From the NCBI RefSeq assembly GCF_900142135.1, contig NZ_FQZU01000033.1:1-64000 (forward strand): a stretch of 64,000 nt of DNA. Reading direction: 5' to 3'. Origin of the DNA: Desulfatibacillum alkenivorans DSM 16219. GTDB lineage: Bacteria; Desulfobacterota; Desulfobacteria; Desulfobacterales; Desulfatibacillaceae. A program made the translations under genes and the position numbers. Under the pieces are notes generated by a model. It did no database searches. It saw nothing but the letters and a program-made list of their open reading frames with translations, and was not told the origin of the DNA. Positions 1 through 7,562 of this stretch are shown piece after piece. Position 1 is the first letter of the stretch. Each line of letters starts with the position of its first letter.

Positions 1-1
1 G

Positions 2-136
2 AGGGTGTTTTCCTTGCTCAAGGACAACCATGGAGGCCGTCATATCCGCGTTCGCGGCCCCAAGAAGGTGATGGCGCACCTGATGTTTGGAATACTTGTA
101 ATCACAGCGACGCAGTTATTCCGCCTTACGTTGTGA
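2..136 (+). mobile_element. Transposase C-terminus (cut by window edge)
   Basis: Reading frame 2 is open from the window edge and encodes 44 residues ending in TGA. The peptide begins RVFSLLKDNHGGRHIRVRG and ends in a hydrophobic segment (HLMFGILVITATQLF). This matches the usual end of DDE transposases of the IS4/IS1182-like type, where a basic RVRG stretch precedes a hydrophobic helix. The family is inferred from the pattern, not from a search. No terminal inverted repeat could be identified downstream, so it is unclear whether the element is intact beyond the window. Confidence 0.6.
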
Positions 137-359
137 GTTAGCGGTATTGGATGCGGAGTTTTTTTGGCGGCTGGGCCGTTATCAGGATAGGTGCGTGTAA
201 AGTTGGGCGAAAAGTATGGAAAATGCGAAAAATCCGCTTCAAAGACTCTTTCGGCCGAGGGTCCAAGCCCTTGAAGCGGTTAAGATCGTCTGCGTACGGT
301 CGTCGCCGTGACCTTTTGCAATTGGCTCTAAAAAAAAACTTTAATATCGGCGCCTTTTC

Positions 360-388
360 TTGATTTCCCGCCCATTTTGTCATATACT
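360..388 (+). promoter_or_regulatory. Candidate sigma-70 promoter for the 517 activator gene
   Basis: TTGATT (360-365) and TATACT (383-388) are separated by 17 bp, matching 4/6 and 5/6 of the -35 and -10 consensus. It would give a leader of about 120 nt. This housekeeping-type signal suits a top-level flagellar activator that must be made before sigma-54 genes are switched on. Confidence 0.5.
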
Positions 389-477
389 GAGACATTAGAA
401 ATAACGAGTGCGCCCCATTGGTCGGTTTTTATTTGTCGGTTTTTCTCGGGGCGGCTTAAACAAACTCATTTTAGTTA

Positions 478-495
478 GGTGAAATTCCCTTCACC
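478..495. promoter_or_regulatory. Perfect 6-bp dyad in the leader of the 517 gene
   Basis: GGTGAA, a 6-nt centre (ATTCCC), then TTCACC form a perfect inverted repeat 21 bp before the start codon. It lies downstream of the candidate promoter, so it could be an operator or an RNA hairpin near the ribosome site. No clear Shine-Dalgarno sequence lies between it and the start. Confidence 0.35.
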
Positions 496-516
496 AGGAC
501 CAGAAAAAATCCTGCC

Positions 517-1911
517 ATGGCCACAAAAAAGAAAATGGAAAAAATCCTGTTGGTTGACGACGACCCCGGCGTTCTCGCTACATTGACCGAGGTCCTTTCA
601 GATGCCGGTTATCGCACCCATACAGCGACGGATGGCGCTGAAGCCGTCGCCGAACTGGATAAACAGTTCTTTGACGTGGTGGTCACCGACCTGAACATGC
701 CCGGCATGGATGGAATGGGCGTGCTTAAGCATCTGCAAAAACACTCTCAGGACACCCAGTGTCTGGTCCTCACCGGCTTCGGCAGCATCCGCAATTCCGT
801 GGAAGCCATCAAAATGGGCGCCTTTGACTACATCACCAAGCCCGTTAAGTTCGACGAATTGCTGCACTCCGTTTCCACGGCCATCAAGTTCAAGCGCCTG
901 GAGCGGGAAAACACCATCCTGAAAAAACAGCTGAAAAAGAAATACCGTTTTGAAAACTTTGTGGGCGACAGCACCCAGATCCAGCGGGTTTTCGAGCTGA
1001 TTGAAAAAGTCGCCGACACCGACAGCACGGTCCTGATCACCGGCGAGTCCGGAACCGGCAAGGAGCTGATCGCCCGGGCCATTCATTACAACAGCCCCCG
1101 GCGGGACGATCCCCTGGTGATCATCAACTGCGGCGCCATTCCCGAAGAGCTTTTGGAAAGCGAACTGTTCGGACACGAGAAAGGCGCTTTCACCGGCGCC
1201 CATAAAACCCGCATAGGCCGCTTTGAAGTGGCCAACGGCGGCACCATCTTCCTGGATGAAATCGGCGACATGAGCCCCAATCTCCAGGTCAAGCTCCTTC
1301 GGGTGATCCAGGAGCAGGCTTTTGAACGCATCGGCAGCACCCGCACCATGCACGTGGACATCAGAATTCTGGCCGCCACCAACAAGGATTTGATGGAAGC
1401 GGTGGAAAAAAAGGAATTCAGGGAGGACCTCTATTATCGTTTGAACGTCATCCCCATCGAGGTGCCGCCCCTCAGGGACAGAAAGTCCGACATTCCCCTG
1501 CTCATCGATTTTTTCATCAACAAACTGGCCGCCGAAAAGGAAAGGCCCGTCAAGCGCATCAGCCAGGCCGCCATGAACGCCCTCATGGCCCACCACTGGC
1601 CGGGCAATGTGCGGGAACTGGAAAACGTGGTGGAACGGGTTCTCATCCTTTCCAGCGGAGACACCATCGACAAGGAAGACCTTCCGGCAACCATCCTCGG
1701 CCTGGATTCCAAAGAGCCCGAGGCGGGTCTTAAACTCCCCTCCGGCGGCATACGCTTTGACCACGCCGTGGAAGAGTACGAGAAGAACCTTATCGTCCAG
1801 GCCCTTGAAGAAGCCAACTGGGTCAAGACCCAGGCCGCCAAGCTGCTCCACATCAACCGGACCACTCTGGTGGAGAAGATGAAGCGGAAAAACATCCGGG
1901 GGCCCAACTAA
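517..1911 (+). CDS. Sigma-54-dependent response regulator, NtrC type (flagellar activator)
   Basis: A 464-residue bacterial enhancer-binding protein that would remodel sigma-54 RNA polymerase. The receiver domain (about 8-125) keeps the acidic pair D14/D15, phosphoacceptor D58 and K108. A short linker leads to the AAA+ domain with Walker A GESGTGKE (176-183), the sigma-54 contact loop GAFTGA (223-228) and Walker B FLDE (245-248). A Fis-type helix-turn-helix ends the protein (about 438-464, NRTTLVEKMKRK), a form I associate with FleQ/FlrA-type flagellar regulators. ATG 517 is used; ATG 535 (MEKILLVDDD) is an equally plausible start because no good ribosome site is visible. The next genes carry sigma-54 promoters and flagellar functions, so it is probably the upper-tier flagellar activator. 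Confidence 0.9.
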   Translation: MATKKKMEKILLVDDDPGVLATLTEVLSDAGYRTHTATDGAEAVAELDKQFFDVVVTDLNMPGMDGMGVLKHLQKHSQDTQCLVLTGFGSIRNSVEAIKMGAFDYITKPVKFDELLHSVSTAIKFKRLERENTILKKQLKKKYRFENFVGDSTQIQRVFELIEKVADTDSTVLITGESGTGKELIARAIHYNSPRRDDPLVIINCGAIPEELLESELFGHEKGAFTGAHKTRIGRFEVANGGTIFLDEIGDMSPNLQVKLLRVIQEQAFERIGSTRTMHVDIRILAATNKDLMEAVEKKEFREDLYYRLNVIPIEVPPLRDRKSDIPLLIDFFINKLAAEKERPVKRISQAAMNALMAHHWPGNVRELENVVERVLILSSGDTIDKEDLPATILGLDSKEPEAGLKLPSGGIRFDHAVEEYEKNLIVQALEEANWVKTQAAKLLHINRTTLVEKMKRKNIRGPN

Positions 1912-2091
1912 AGGGCCTGCAACGGCAGCTTTTCGCCGCCGGTTTTTCTTTGTCAAAAATATGACGACAATTCCTTCCGCACCCGTCATGGAGGCGTTCA
2001 TTCACGCCTCCATTCTTTTTTCTTAACTTTTTCGCCGTTATTTATTCCATTATTTCAGTTTGTTATTTTGATCTTTCTGCGCTCCTAATCC

Positions 2092-2108
2092 ATGGCACAT
2101 TCCTTGCC
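2092..2108 (+). promoter_or_regulatory. Sigma-54 (-24/-12) promoter of the TPR gene
   Basis: TGGCAC (2093-2098), five bases, then TTGCC (2104-2108) places the invariant GG at 2094-2095 and GC at 2106-2107, exactly 12 bp apart as required for RpoN. Expected transcription start is near 2119. The signal covers the ATG at 2092, so translation cannot begin there. Confidence 0.85.
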
Positions 2109-2211
2109 TTATCACCTATGCACGAGACCAAGCCTCTGGCCCATGCCGTTGCGGAAATACCTGGCAGGCTTAATGAGGCGGAAAACCCAAGGCCGGTGCA
2201 ACTGTCGCTAT

Positions 2212-4839
2212 ATGCAAAATTTCAAACTAAAAATAGGCTGCTTACTGATTCTGGCGTTCTTCGCCCTGGCTTCGTCCGTCCTGGCTCAGGGGCAGGTCCG
2301 CAAAGTGGAAGCTCGGCTCGTTGACGGAAAAACGCAAATGCTCGTTTCCCTGTCCGACCCGTCCTCATACACGGTAATCAGGCTTTCTAAGAACGAAGTG
2401 CTTTTGGCCTTTCAGAACTCCTCCCTGGCGCCGGGCGCCAACAAGCCCTTTTGGGCCAAGGACTCCCTGATTAAGGACCTGTCCGTTTCCCAAAAGCGCC
2501 AGGACGTGGTTTCCATTTTGGCGCTGCTCAAAGAGCCGGCCGTAACCCTGGATTATTCCCTCGACCAAGCGAAAACCAGGCTGACTTTGGAAATGGCGGG
2601 AAGCTCCCCTGCGCCTTCGGCGCCAAAACCCGCCGCCGCGCCTGCGCCGCCTGCCGTGCAGCCGCCGGCCGCGCCCCTGACATCCACCGGAGGGACGGTT
2701 ATAGCCAGCGGCCGCTATGATATCGAGGGCAAACCGACAATTATCAGGCCGGAATCGGCTCCCAAGCCCGAACCGACGCCCGAGCCGGTCAAGGTAGAGG
2801 AAACGCCGCCTCCTGTAGTCAAGCCGCCTGGGGATTCGCGCTATCCCATCAAGCGGCCTTTGAACCCGGCCACGGCGGGGCATGACTTCTCCTACGACGG
2901 CCCTTTGCTGAGCGAGGCTGACGGTTCGGGGACTCCTGACCAGGACCTTTTCTCCAAGGCCGTGGAGGAATACAAAACCGGCCAGTGGCAGGACGCAATT
3001 CGTGACTTTTCGATCTTGGAGCAGAGCTATCCTCTTTCCGAAAAAATTGAACCGGCGGCCTTTCTTACCGCCAGGGCCTATCACGGATTGTACGGCGCAA
3101 ACCTGACAAAGCGGTTTGTGGACGTGGCTGAAAAATATCGCCGCGCCGTTAAACAATTTCCCAATTCCCGCTTTGCGCCCCAGGCCATTGTTTATTTGGT
3201 GCAGATGTACAAAAAAGTAGGCAATTACCCCGAGGCTGCGGCCTATGCCGACTTGGTCTGGGATAGATATAAGGACCGGGCCATAAGCCCGGATTTTATG
3301 CTTTTGCGCGGTCAGGCCTTACTGGCCAACGGGCAAAAGGAACAGGCCCTGGGCGTCTTTGACATGCTTTTGGGCTACTACCCCGACTCCGAATTCGTGG
3401 AAGCGGCCCTCCTGGAAAAAGCCAAGGTCCTGCACGAGGAGAGAGCGTATAAAAAATCTTTGGAAATGCTTCAGGACATAGAAAAAAAGGATCCTCAGGC
3501 CCGGTTTGTATATCCTGACCTCGCCCGGTATATGGGGGAAAACTACTACCAATTAAAGGCCAATCCCAAAGCCAGGGAGTTGTTTTTCCAAACGGTGAAT
3601 ACTTTTCCGGACACTCCGGATAAAGACATTCTTTATACGAAAATCGGGGATTCCTTCAAGGGCCAGGGCATGCCGGACAAGGCCGCCATGATTTATAAGA
3701 TGGTGATCAGCAATTTTCCCGGCAGCGACGGAAGGCTGATCAGCCTTGTTCGCCTGGCGGATTATATTGAGGAAAATCCTGATTCGGACATCATGGAGGA
3801 CAAAAGGCCCAAAGACATTCACCAGGAGATCGTCCGCAATAATCCCGACCATCCCCTGGCTCAGGTGTCCATGATCAAATTGGCCCGTCTGGCTCATGAT
3901 GAAAAACGATACGAGGATTCAGTTTCCATACTGTTGGGGCTGCTTGCCCGCCATCCATTCACCAAGCTCCATGACGACGTGCGAGAGGCTCTTCTGGCTT
4001 CTTTGGAGGCCATTTTCACCAGGGATCACAGGGATAAAGATTTCGCCCATATTGTGGAATACTATGACAAGGTTCGGGACGTGGTCCCCTTTGAAGAAAT
4101 GCCCCAGCTTATGTTCATCGTAGCCAACGCCTACAGGGAGACGGGAATGTGCTCCTGGGCCTTGACCCAACTGGAAAAGGTCTCCCGGTTCTATGACGAC
4201 CCCAAGCCCGCCGACATCATGTTCATCATGGCGGATTGCAACAAAAAGGTCGGAGAAATCGAAAACGCCCGCAGGCTTTTTGAAACCTTTGTCCTGCAAT
4301 ATCCGAACGAACCCCGGTTTGTAGAAGCCTATTATCAGTTGGCGGACATTTATCTGGAGCGCGGGGAAACCGATCCCGCCATTCAGGCCCTTCGCGTCTG
4401 CCTGCGCCCCGGGACTCCATACAGCGGCGATTTCAACCTGATGTTCCAATACGCCAAATTGTTGAAAAATAAAGGCGAATATCAAGACGCAGCAGAAGCC
4501 TTCAACAAGGCCGTGGATCTTGTAATGAAAAGCGATCCCCCCAACACCCAGGCGGCGGTGGATATTCAGGAGGGCATCGGCGACTTATACGAGGAAATGG
4601 AGCTGACAAGCAAAGCCGTAACGCACTTTGAACAGGCCTTGAAACTGTCCGGAGGCCCCAACTCCTATCCTGCTTTGGAATTCAAGCTGGCCCGATGTTA
4701 CGCCTCTTTAGGCGAGGCGGCCAGGGCGACGGAAATATTGGAGTCCTTGGCCCAGTCCGGCGAGAATATCTGGGCTAAGGCGGCCAAAGCCAAACTGGAG
4801 CAGGTGCAGGTGAAAGGGGCCTGGGATAAGACCGGCTGA
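2212..4839 (+). CDS. Secreted tetratricopeptide-repeat protein
   Basis: An 875-residue protein beginning at the ATG whose product starts MQNFKLKIGCLLILAFFALA, a clean Sec signal peptide with likely cleavage after SSVLA. A 40-residue upstream extension is open but starts inside the sigma-54 promoter, so it is rejected. After a beta-rich N-terminal part (AMIN-like in look) comes a Pro/Ala-rich linker (about residues 125-220), then many TPR-like helix pairs to the C-terminus. It probably acts in the periplasm as a scaffold. Similar large TPR proteins occur with deltaproteobacterial flagellar operons; the precise role is unknown. It is followed after 81 bp by the FlbD-like activator and likely shares its transcript. 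Confidence 0.8.
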   Translation: MQNFKLKIGCLLILAFFALASSVLAQGQVRKVEARLVDGKTQMLVSLSDPSSYTVIRLSKNEVLLAFQNSSLAPGANKPFWAKDSLIKDLSVSQKRQDVVSILALLKEPAVTLDYSLDQAKTRLTLEMAGSSPAPSAPKPAAAPAPPAVQPPAAPLTSTGGTVIASGRYDIEGKPTIIRPESAPKPEPTPEPVKVEETPPPVVKPPGDSRYPIKRPLNPATAGHDFSYDGPLLSEADGSGTPDQDLFSKAVEEYKTGQWQDAIRDFSILEQSYPLSEKIEPAAFLTARAYHGLYGANLTKRFVDVAEKYRRAVKQFPNSRFAPQAIVYLVQMYKKVGNYPEAAAYADLVWDRYKDRAISPDFMLLRGQALLANGQKEQALGVFDMLLGYYPDSEFVEAALLEKAKVLHEERAYKKSLEMLQDIEKKDPQARFVYPDLARYMGENYYQLKANPKARELFFQTVNTFPDTPDKDILYTKIGDSFKGQGMPDKAAMIYKMVISNFPGSDGRLISLVRLADYIEENPDSDIMEDKRPKDIHQEIVRNNPDHPLAQVSMIKLARLAHDEKRYEDSVSILLGLLARHPFTKLHDDVREALLASLEAIFTRDHRDKDFAHIVEYYDKVRDVVPFEEMPQLMFIVANAYRETGMCSWALTQLEKVSRFYDDPKPADIMFIMADCNKKVGEIENARRLFETFVLQYPNEPRFVEAYYQLADIYLERGETDPAIQALRVCLRPGTPYSGDFNLMFQYAKLLKNKGEYQDAAEAFNKAVDLVMKSDPPNTQAAVDIQEGIGDLYEEMELTSKAVTHFEQALKLSGGPNSYPALEFKLARCYASLGEAARATEILESLAQSGENIWAKAAKAKLEQVQVKGAWDKTG

Positions 4840-4877
4840 TCAGGTTTTTTCAAACGATTTCGGGCGAGTCGAAAAGG

Positions 4878-4911
4878 GCCGCCTTTCATAGACGAAAGCA
4901 TCCCAGGCGGC
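4878..4911 (+). promoter_or_regulatory. Hairpin covering the ribosome site of the FlbD-like gene
   Basis: GCCGCCT (4878-4884) pairs with AGGCGGC (4905-4911), with CTTTC/GAAAG (4883-4887 and 4894-4898) as an alternative inner pairing. The 3-prime arm contains the only purine-rich Shine-Dalgarno-like stretch (AGGCGG) before ATG 4921, so folding could limit translation. No T-run follows, arguing against a terminator. Confidence 0.45.
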
Positions 4912-4920
4912 GAAAGAAAT

Positions 4921-6252
4921 ATGGAAAAAGACAGCATATTATTGGTTGAACATGAATATCAGGACAGGCTGGCCTGGTCCGATTTTCTGGAAAACCGGGG
5001 GTACCACATCCAAGCGGTGGGCGACGGCGCTCTGGCCCTGGAACGGCTGAAAAGCCAAGAGTACAAGCTGATTATCGCCAATGACCAGGCGCCTGGCCTG
5101 AGCGGATCGGACATCGTCCGCAAAATGGACGGCAAAGTTCCCGTAATCCTCGTTTCGTCCGACGCCAGCGTGGACCAGGCCGTGGAGGCCATGAAATCCG
5201 GCGCCCGGGATTTTCTGCTTAAACCGGTCAGCGCGCAGATTCTCGGGGCGGTTGTGGGCCGCGCTCTGGGCGTTTCCAAATCCAACGGAACTCCCAGGGC
5301 TGGAGGCAAGTCTCCGGTCAAAATCATCACCCAGGACGACCGCATGAAGCGCTGCCTGGAGGTTGTGGATTCCGTGGCTGACAGCAAGGCTGCGGTGCTT
5401 ATTTCCGGCGAGTCCGGAACAGGCAAAGAGCTTTTCGCCAGACAGATTCATTACAGCAGTTCCCGCAAGGACAAGAATTTTGTGGCAGTCAACGTCGCCG
5501 CCTTGCCCGAAACCCTTCTGGAAAGCGAACTCTTCGGGCACGAAAAAGGCGCTTTCACCGGCGCCATCAACCGCAAAATCGGCAAGTTCGAACTGGCCAA
5601 CGGCGGCACTCTGCTGCTGGATGAAATCACGGAGATGGACATCGGCCTTCAGGCCAAACTCCTTCGGGTGCTTCAGGAGTCCGAAGTGGACCGGGTAGGG
5701 GGGACTTCGCCCGTCAACGTGGACGTAAGGGTGGTCGCCACCACCAACCGGGACGTGGAACAAGCCATCGCAGACGGCAAATTCCGTTCGGACCTTTACT
5801 ATCGGCTGGCGGTCATTCCCCTCAAGCTGCCCCCTTTGAGGGAGCGTTCCAGCGATGTGATCCTGCTGGCCGAGCATTTTATCAGGAAGTATAACGCCCG
5901 GGACGGGAAGAACGTCAAGGGTTTGACGAAAAACGCCCAAAACACTCTCCTGAACCTTGACTGGCCCGGCAATGTCCGGGAATTGGAAAACACCATCGAA
6001 CGCGCCGTGCTCCTGTGTAAAGGCGATCACATTGATCATAACGACCTTTTTATGGAGCCTCCGCCCCCCAAAGCCCTGCCCAGGCAGGACTCTATACCCA
6101 GCGTTTCCACTACCTTGCGCGAAATGGAGGAGCAGATGATCTATCAGGCTCTTGACCAGACCGAAGGCAACAGGACCCATGCCGCGCAAATCCTGGGCAT
6201 CAGCGTACGCACCCTGCGTAACAAGCTGAACGAATACCAGGCCAAGGCCTGA
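4921..6252 (+). CDS. flbD: FlbD/FlrC-like sigma-54 activator with degenerate receiver
   Basis: A 443-residue enhancer-binding protein. The N-terminal receiver-like domain lacks the usual chemistry: the acidic pair reads E10/H11 and the phosphoacceptor position, four residues before the conserved Pro, is N54, although K101 remains. The AAA+ domain is complete with Walker A GESGTGKE (160-167) and GAFTGA (207-212). The C-terminal Fis-type helix-turn-helix (about 414-443, ISVRTLRNKLNEY) is the form I recall from FlbD/FlrC flagellar regulators. It lies directly before flgB, which has its own sigma-54 promoter, so it probably activates the basal-body operon. The altered receiver suggests phosphorylation-independent control, perhaps by a partner protein. 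Confidence 0.85.
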   Translation: MEKDSILLVEHEYQDRLAWSDFLENRGYHIQAVGDGALALERLKSQEYKLIIANDQAPGLSGSDIVRKMDGKVPVILVSSDASVDQAVEAMKSGARDFLLKPVSAQILGAVVGRALGVSKSNGTPRAGGKSPVKIITQDDRMKRCLEVVDSVADSKAAVLISGESGTGKELFARQIHYSSSRKDKNFVAVNVAALPETLLESELFGHEKGAFTGAINRKIGKFELANGGTLLLDEITEMDIGLQAKLLRVLQESEVDRVGGTSPVNVDVRVVATTNRDVEQAIADGKFRSDLYYRLAVIPLKLPPLRERSSDVILLAEHFIRKYNARDGKNVKGLTKNAQNTLLNLDWPGNVRELENTIERAVLLCKGDHIDHNDLFMEPPPPKALPRQDSIPSVSTTLREMEEQMIYQALDQTEGNRTHAAQILGISVRTLRNKLNEYQAKA

Positions 6253-6323
6253 TGCCGATTTTCAACTAAAATTTTATGCGTTTAGGCCAAAATTCGTAAA
6301 GTGCAGGGGCAAGCCGCTAAAAC

Positions 6324-6339
6324 AGGCATGGAATTTGCT
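6324..6339 (+). promoter_or_regulatory. Sigma-54 (-24/-12) promoter of the flgB operon
   Basis: AGGCATG (6324-6330) and TTTGCT (6334-6339) put GG at 6325-6326 and GC at 6337-6338, the required 12-bp distance. It matches the TGGCACG-N4-TTGCW consensus except at two flanking positions. Transcription would start near 6350, 35 bp before flgB. Confidence 0.75.
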
Positions 6340-6384
6340 CTATCCAGGAACAACTACGGATTGCAACGCAAAAAGGGGAAAAAC

Positions 6385-6768
6385 ATGCCGGATGCAAGAA
6401 TCATAGGGAAAACCATTCAGGATCTGGTGCGCAGCCTGGACATTTCCAGAAAGCGCCAGGGATTGATTTCAGGCAACCTGGCCAACATCGAAACGCCGGA
6501 TTATCACGCCAAGGATCTCGACTTTCGGGAAAGTTTGCAAAAAGCCATGCAAGGCAGCTCCAAGGATCTCTCCCGGACTCATTCCAGGCATTACAATGTG
6601 ATGGAGGGAGGCGGCCCGGAAATCACCACCGCCGCCGCCGCCGGAGTGGATATCGACCAGGAAATGGCCAATCTGGCGGAAAACAACCTGATGTACCGCT
6701 CCAGCGTGGAATCCCTGTTAAGAAAATTCGCATTGATCAAATACACCATCAATGAGGGAGGCAAATAA
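6385..6768 (+). CDS. flgB: Flagellar basal-body rod protein FlgB
   Basis: A 127-residue proximal rod subunit. The start chosen is ATG 6385 (MPDARIIGKT), preceded by AAAGGGGAA at good spacing; a GTG 84 bp upstream keeps the frame open but precedes the sigma-54 promoter. The family signature is visible: the N-terminal helix followed by GNLANIETPDYHAKDLDF, and the C-terminal coiled-coil helix MANLAENNLMYRSSVESL. First gene of the basal-body operon; its TAA overlaps the flgC start by one base, which favours coupled translation with its rod partner. Confidence 0.95.
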   Translation: MPDARIIGKTIQDLVRSLDISRKRQGLISGNLANIETPDYHAKDLDFRESLQKAMQGSSKDLSRTHSRHYNVMEGGGPEITTAAAAGVDIDQEMANLAENNLMYRSSVESLLRKFALIKYTINEGGK

Positions 6769-7196
6769 TGGACCTGTTAAACGCCATGCACGCCAGCGCC
6801 AGCGCATTGTCGGTCAGCCGGGCTCAAATGAACGTGGTTTCCGAAAACCTGGCCAACGCAAACACCACGCGCACCGCCAACGGGCAGCCGTATCAGCGTA
6901 AGTTCCTGGTTGTGTCCCCGGCCCCGGTCAAGGAGCATGAAAATCTTTCCGTAGGGGAGCAGGTGGTGGAAGGAGTCAAGCTGGTGGATATTGTCGCCGA
7001 TCAAAGCCCCTTTCCCATGGTGTACCGGCCCGAGCATCCTGATGCGGACGAAAACGGCAACCTTCAGTTGCCCAATGTCAATGTGGTCACCGAAATGGCC
7101 AACATGCTCATGGCTAAAAGGGTGTACGACTCCAATGCCGCGGCTTTGAGTACGGCCCGTTCCATGGCTCTCAAGGCCCTTGAAATCGGCAAGTAA
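6768..7196 (+). CDS. flgC: Flagellar basal-body rod protein FlgC
   Basis: A 142-residue proximal rod subunit. The N-terminus (SASALSVSRAQMNVVSENLANANT) carries the rod/hook family motif, and the C-terminal NVVTEMANMLMAKRVYDSNAAALSTARSMALKALEIGK is the paired helix typical of FlgC. Length matches the family (about 135-150). The start codon overlaps the flgB stop. fliE follows after 50 bp. Confidence 0.95.
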   Translation: MDLLNAMHASASALSVSRAQMNVVSENLANANTTRTANGQPYQRKFLVVSPAPVKEHENLSVGEQVVEGVKLVDIVADQSPFPMVYRPEHPDADENGNLQLPNVNVVTEMANMLMAKRVYDSNAAALSTARSMALKALEIGK

Positions 7197-7246
7197 AACC
7201 TGAAATTTGCGGCCTGCAACGGGCCGGACAAACATAGGAGCAAGTT

Positions 7247-7537
7247 ATGAACGGAGTAACCGGAGTAGGGGGCCAGAACGTAATCGCCCAGGAAGTGAAA
7301 AAAGCGGCGGCCGGAGAAGACGGTTCGTTCGGGTCTGTTTTGAAAAAGATGGTCGATTCCGTAAACGAATCCCAGATCAAGGCCGACGATACGGTGGCCC
7401 AGAACCTGGACGGCAAGACCGGCATTCATGAAGCCATGATCGCCCTGCAGGAAGCGGACATCAACATACGGTTTCTCCTGCAGGTGCGTAACAAAGCACT
7501 GGACGCTTATCGCGAAATCATGCGCATGCCCTTTTAA
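7247..7537 (+). CDS. fliE: Flagellar hook-basal body protein FliE
   Basis: A 96-residue adaptor that joins the MS ring to the proximal rod. The conserved C-terminal half is present: VDSVNESQIKADDTVAQNLDGKTGIHEAMIALQEADINIRFLLQVRNKALDAYREIMRMPF, shown here as the family-typical region from about residue 34. A GGAGCAAG ribosome site precedes ATG 7247. The order flgB-flgC-fliE-fliF is the common basal-body cassette. Confidence 0.93.
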   Translation: MNGVTGVGGQNVIAQEVKKAAAGEDGSFGSVLKKMVDSVNESQIKADDTVAQNLDGKTGIHEAMIALQEADINIRFLLQVRNKALDAYREIMRMPF

Positions 7538-7562
7538 TCTCTTACGGATAAGCACGGTTTAA

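Larger units (their letters stand above)
137..516. other. Intergenic region, transposase to sigma-54 activator
   Basis: No convincing gene lies here; the two overlapping open frames at 138-395 look random, with basic, low-complexity products. The region holds the candidate promoter at 360-388, a direct repeat of GTCGGTTTTT at 421-430 and 435-444, and a small dyad at 478-495. Confidence 0.6.

Noticed and set aside
598-2001. 467-codon minus-strand open frame opposite the 517 activator
   Set aside because: It mirrors a well-identified gene; the product has no recognisable domain and is explained by GC-rich third codon positions. The same holds for the long antisense frames at 4939-6189, 18750-20003, 20409-21917, 21910-24114, 24096-26318, 26458-27765, 40938-43181, 48136-49680 and 51644-53401.
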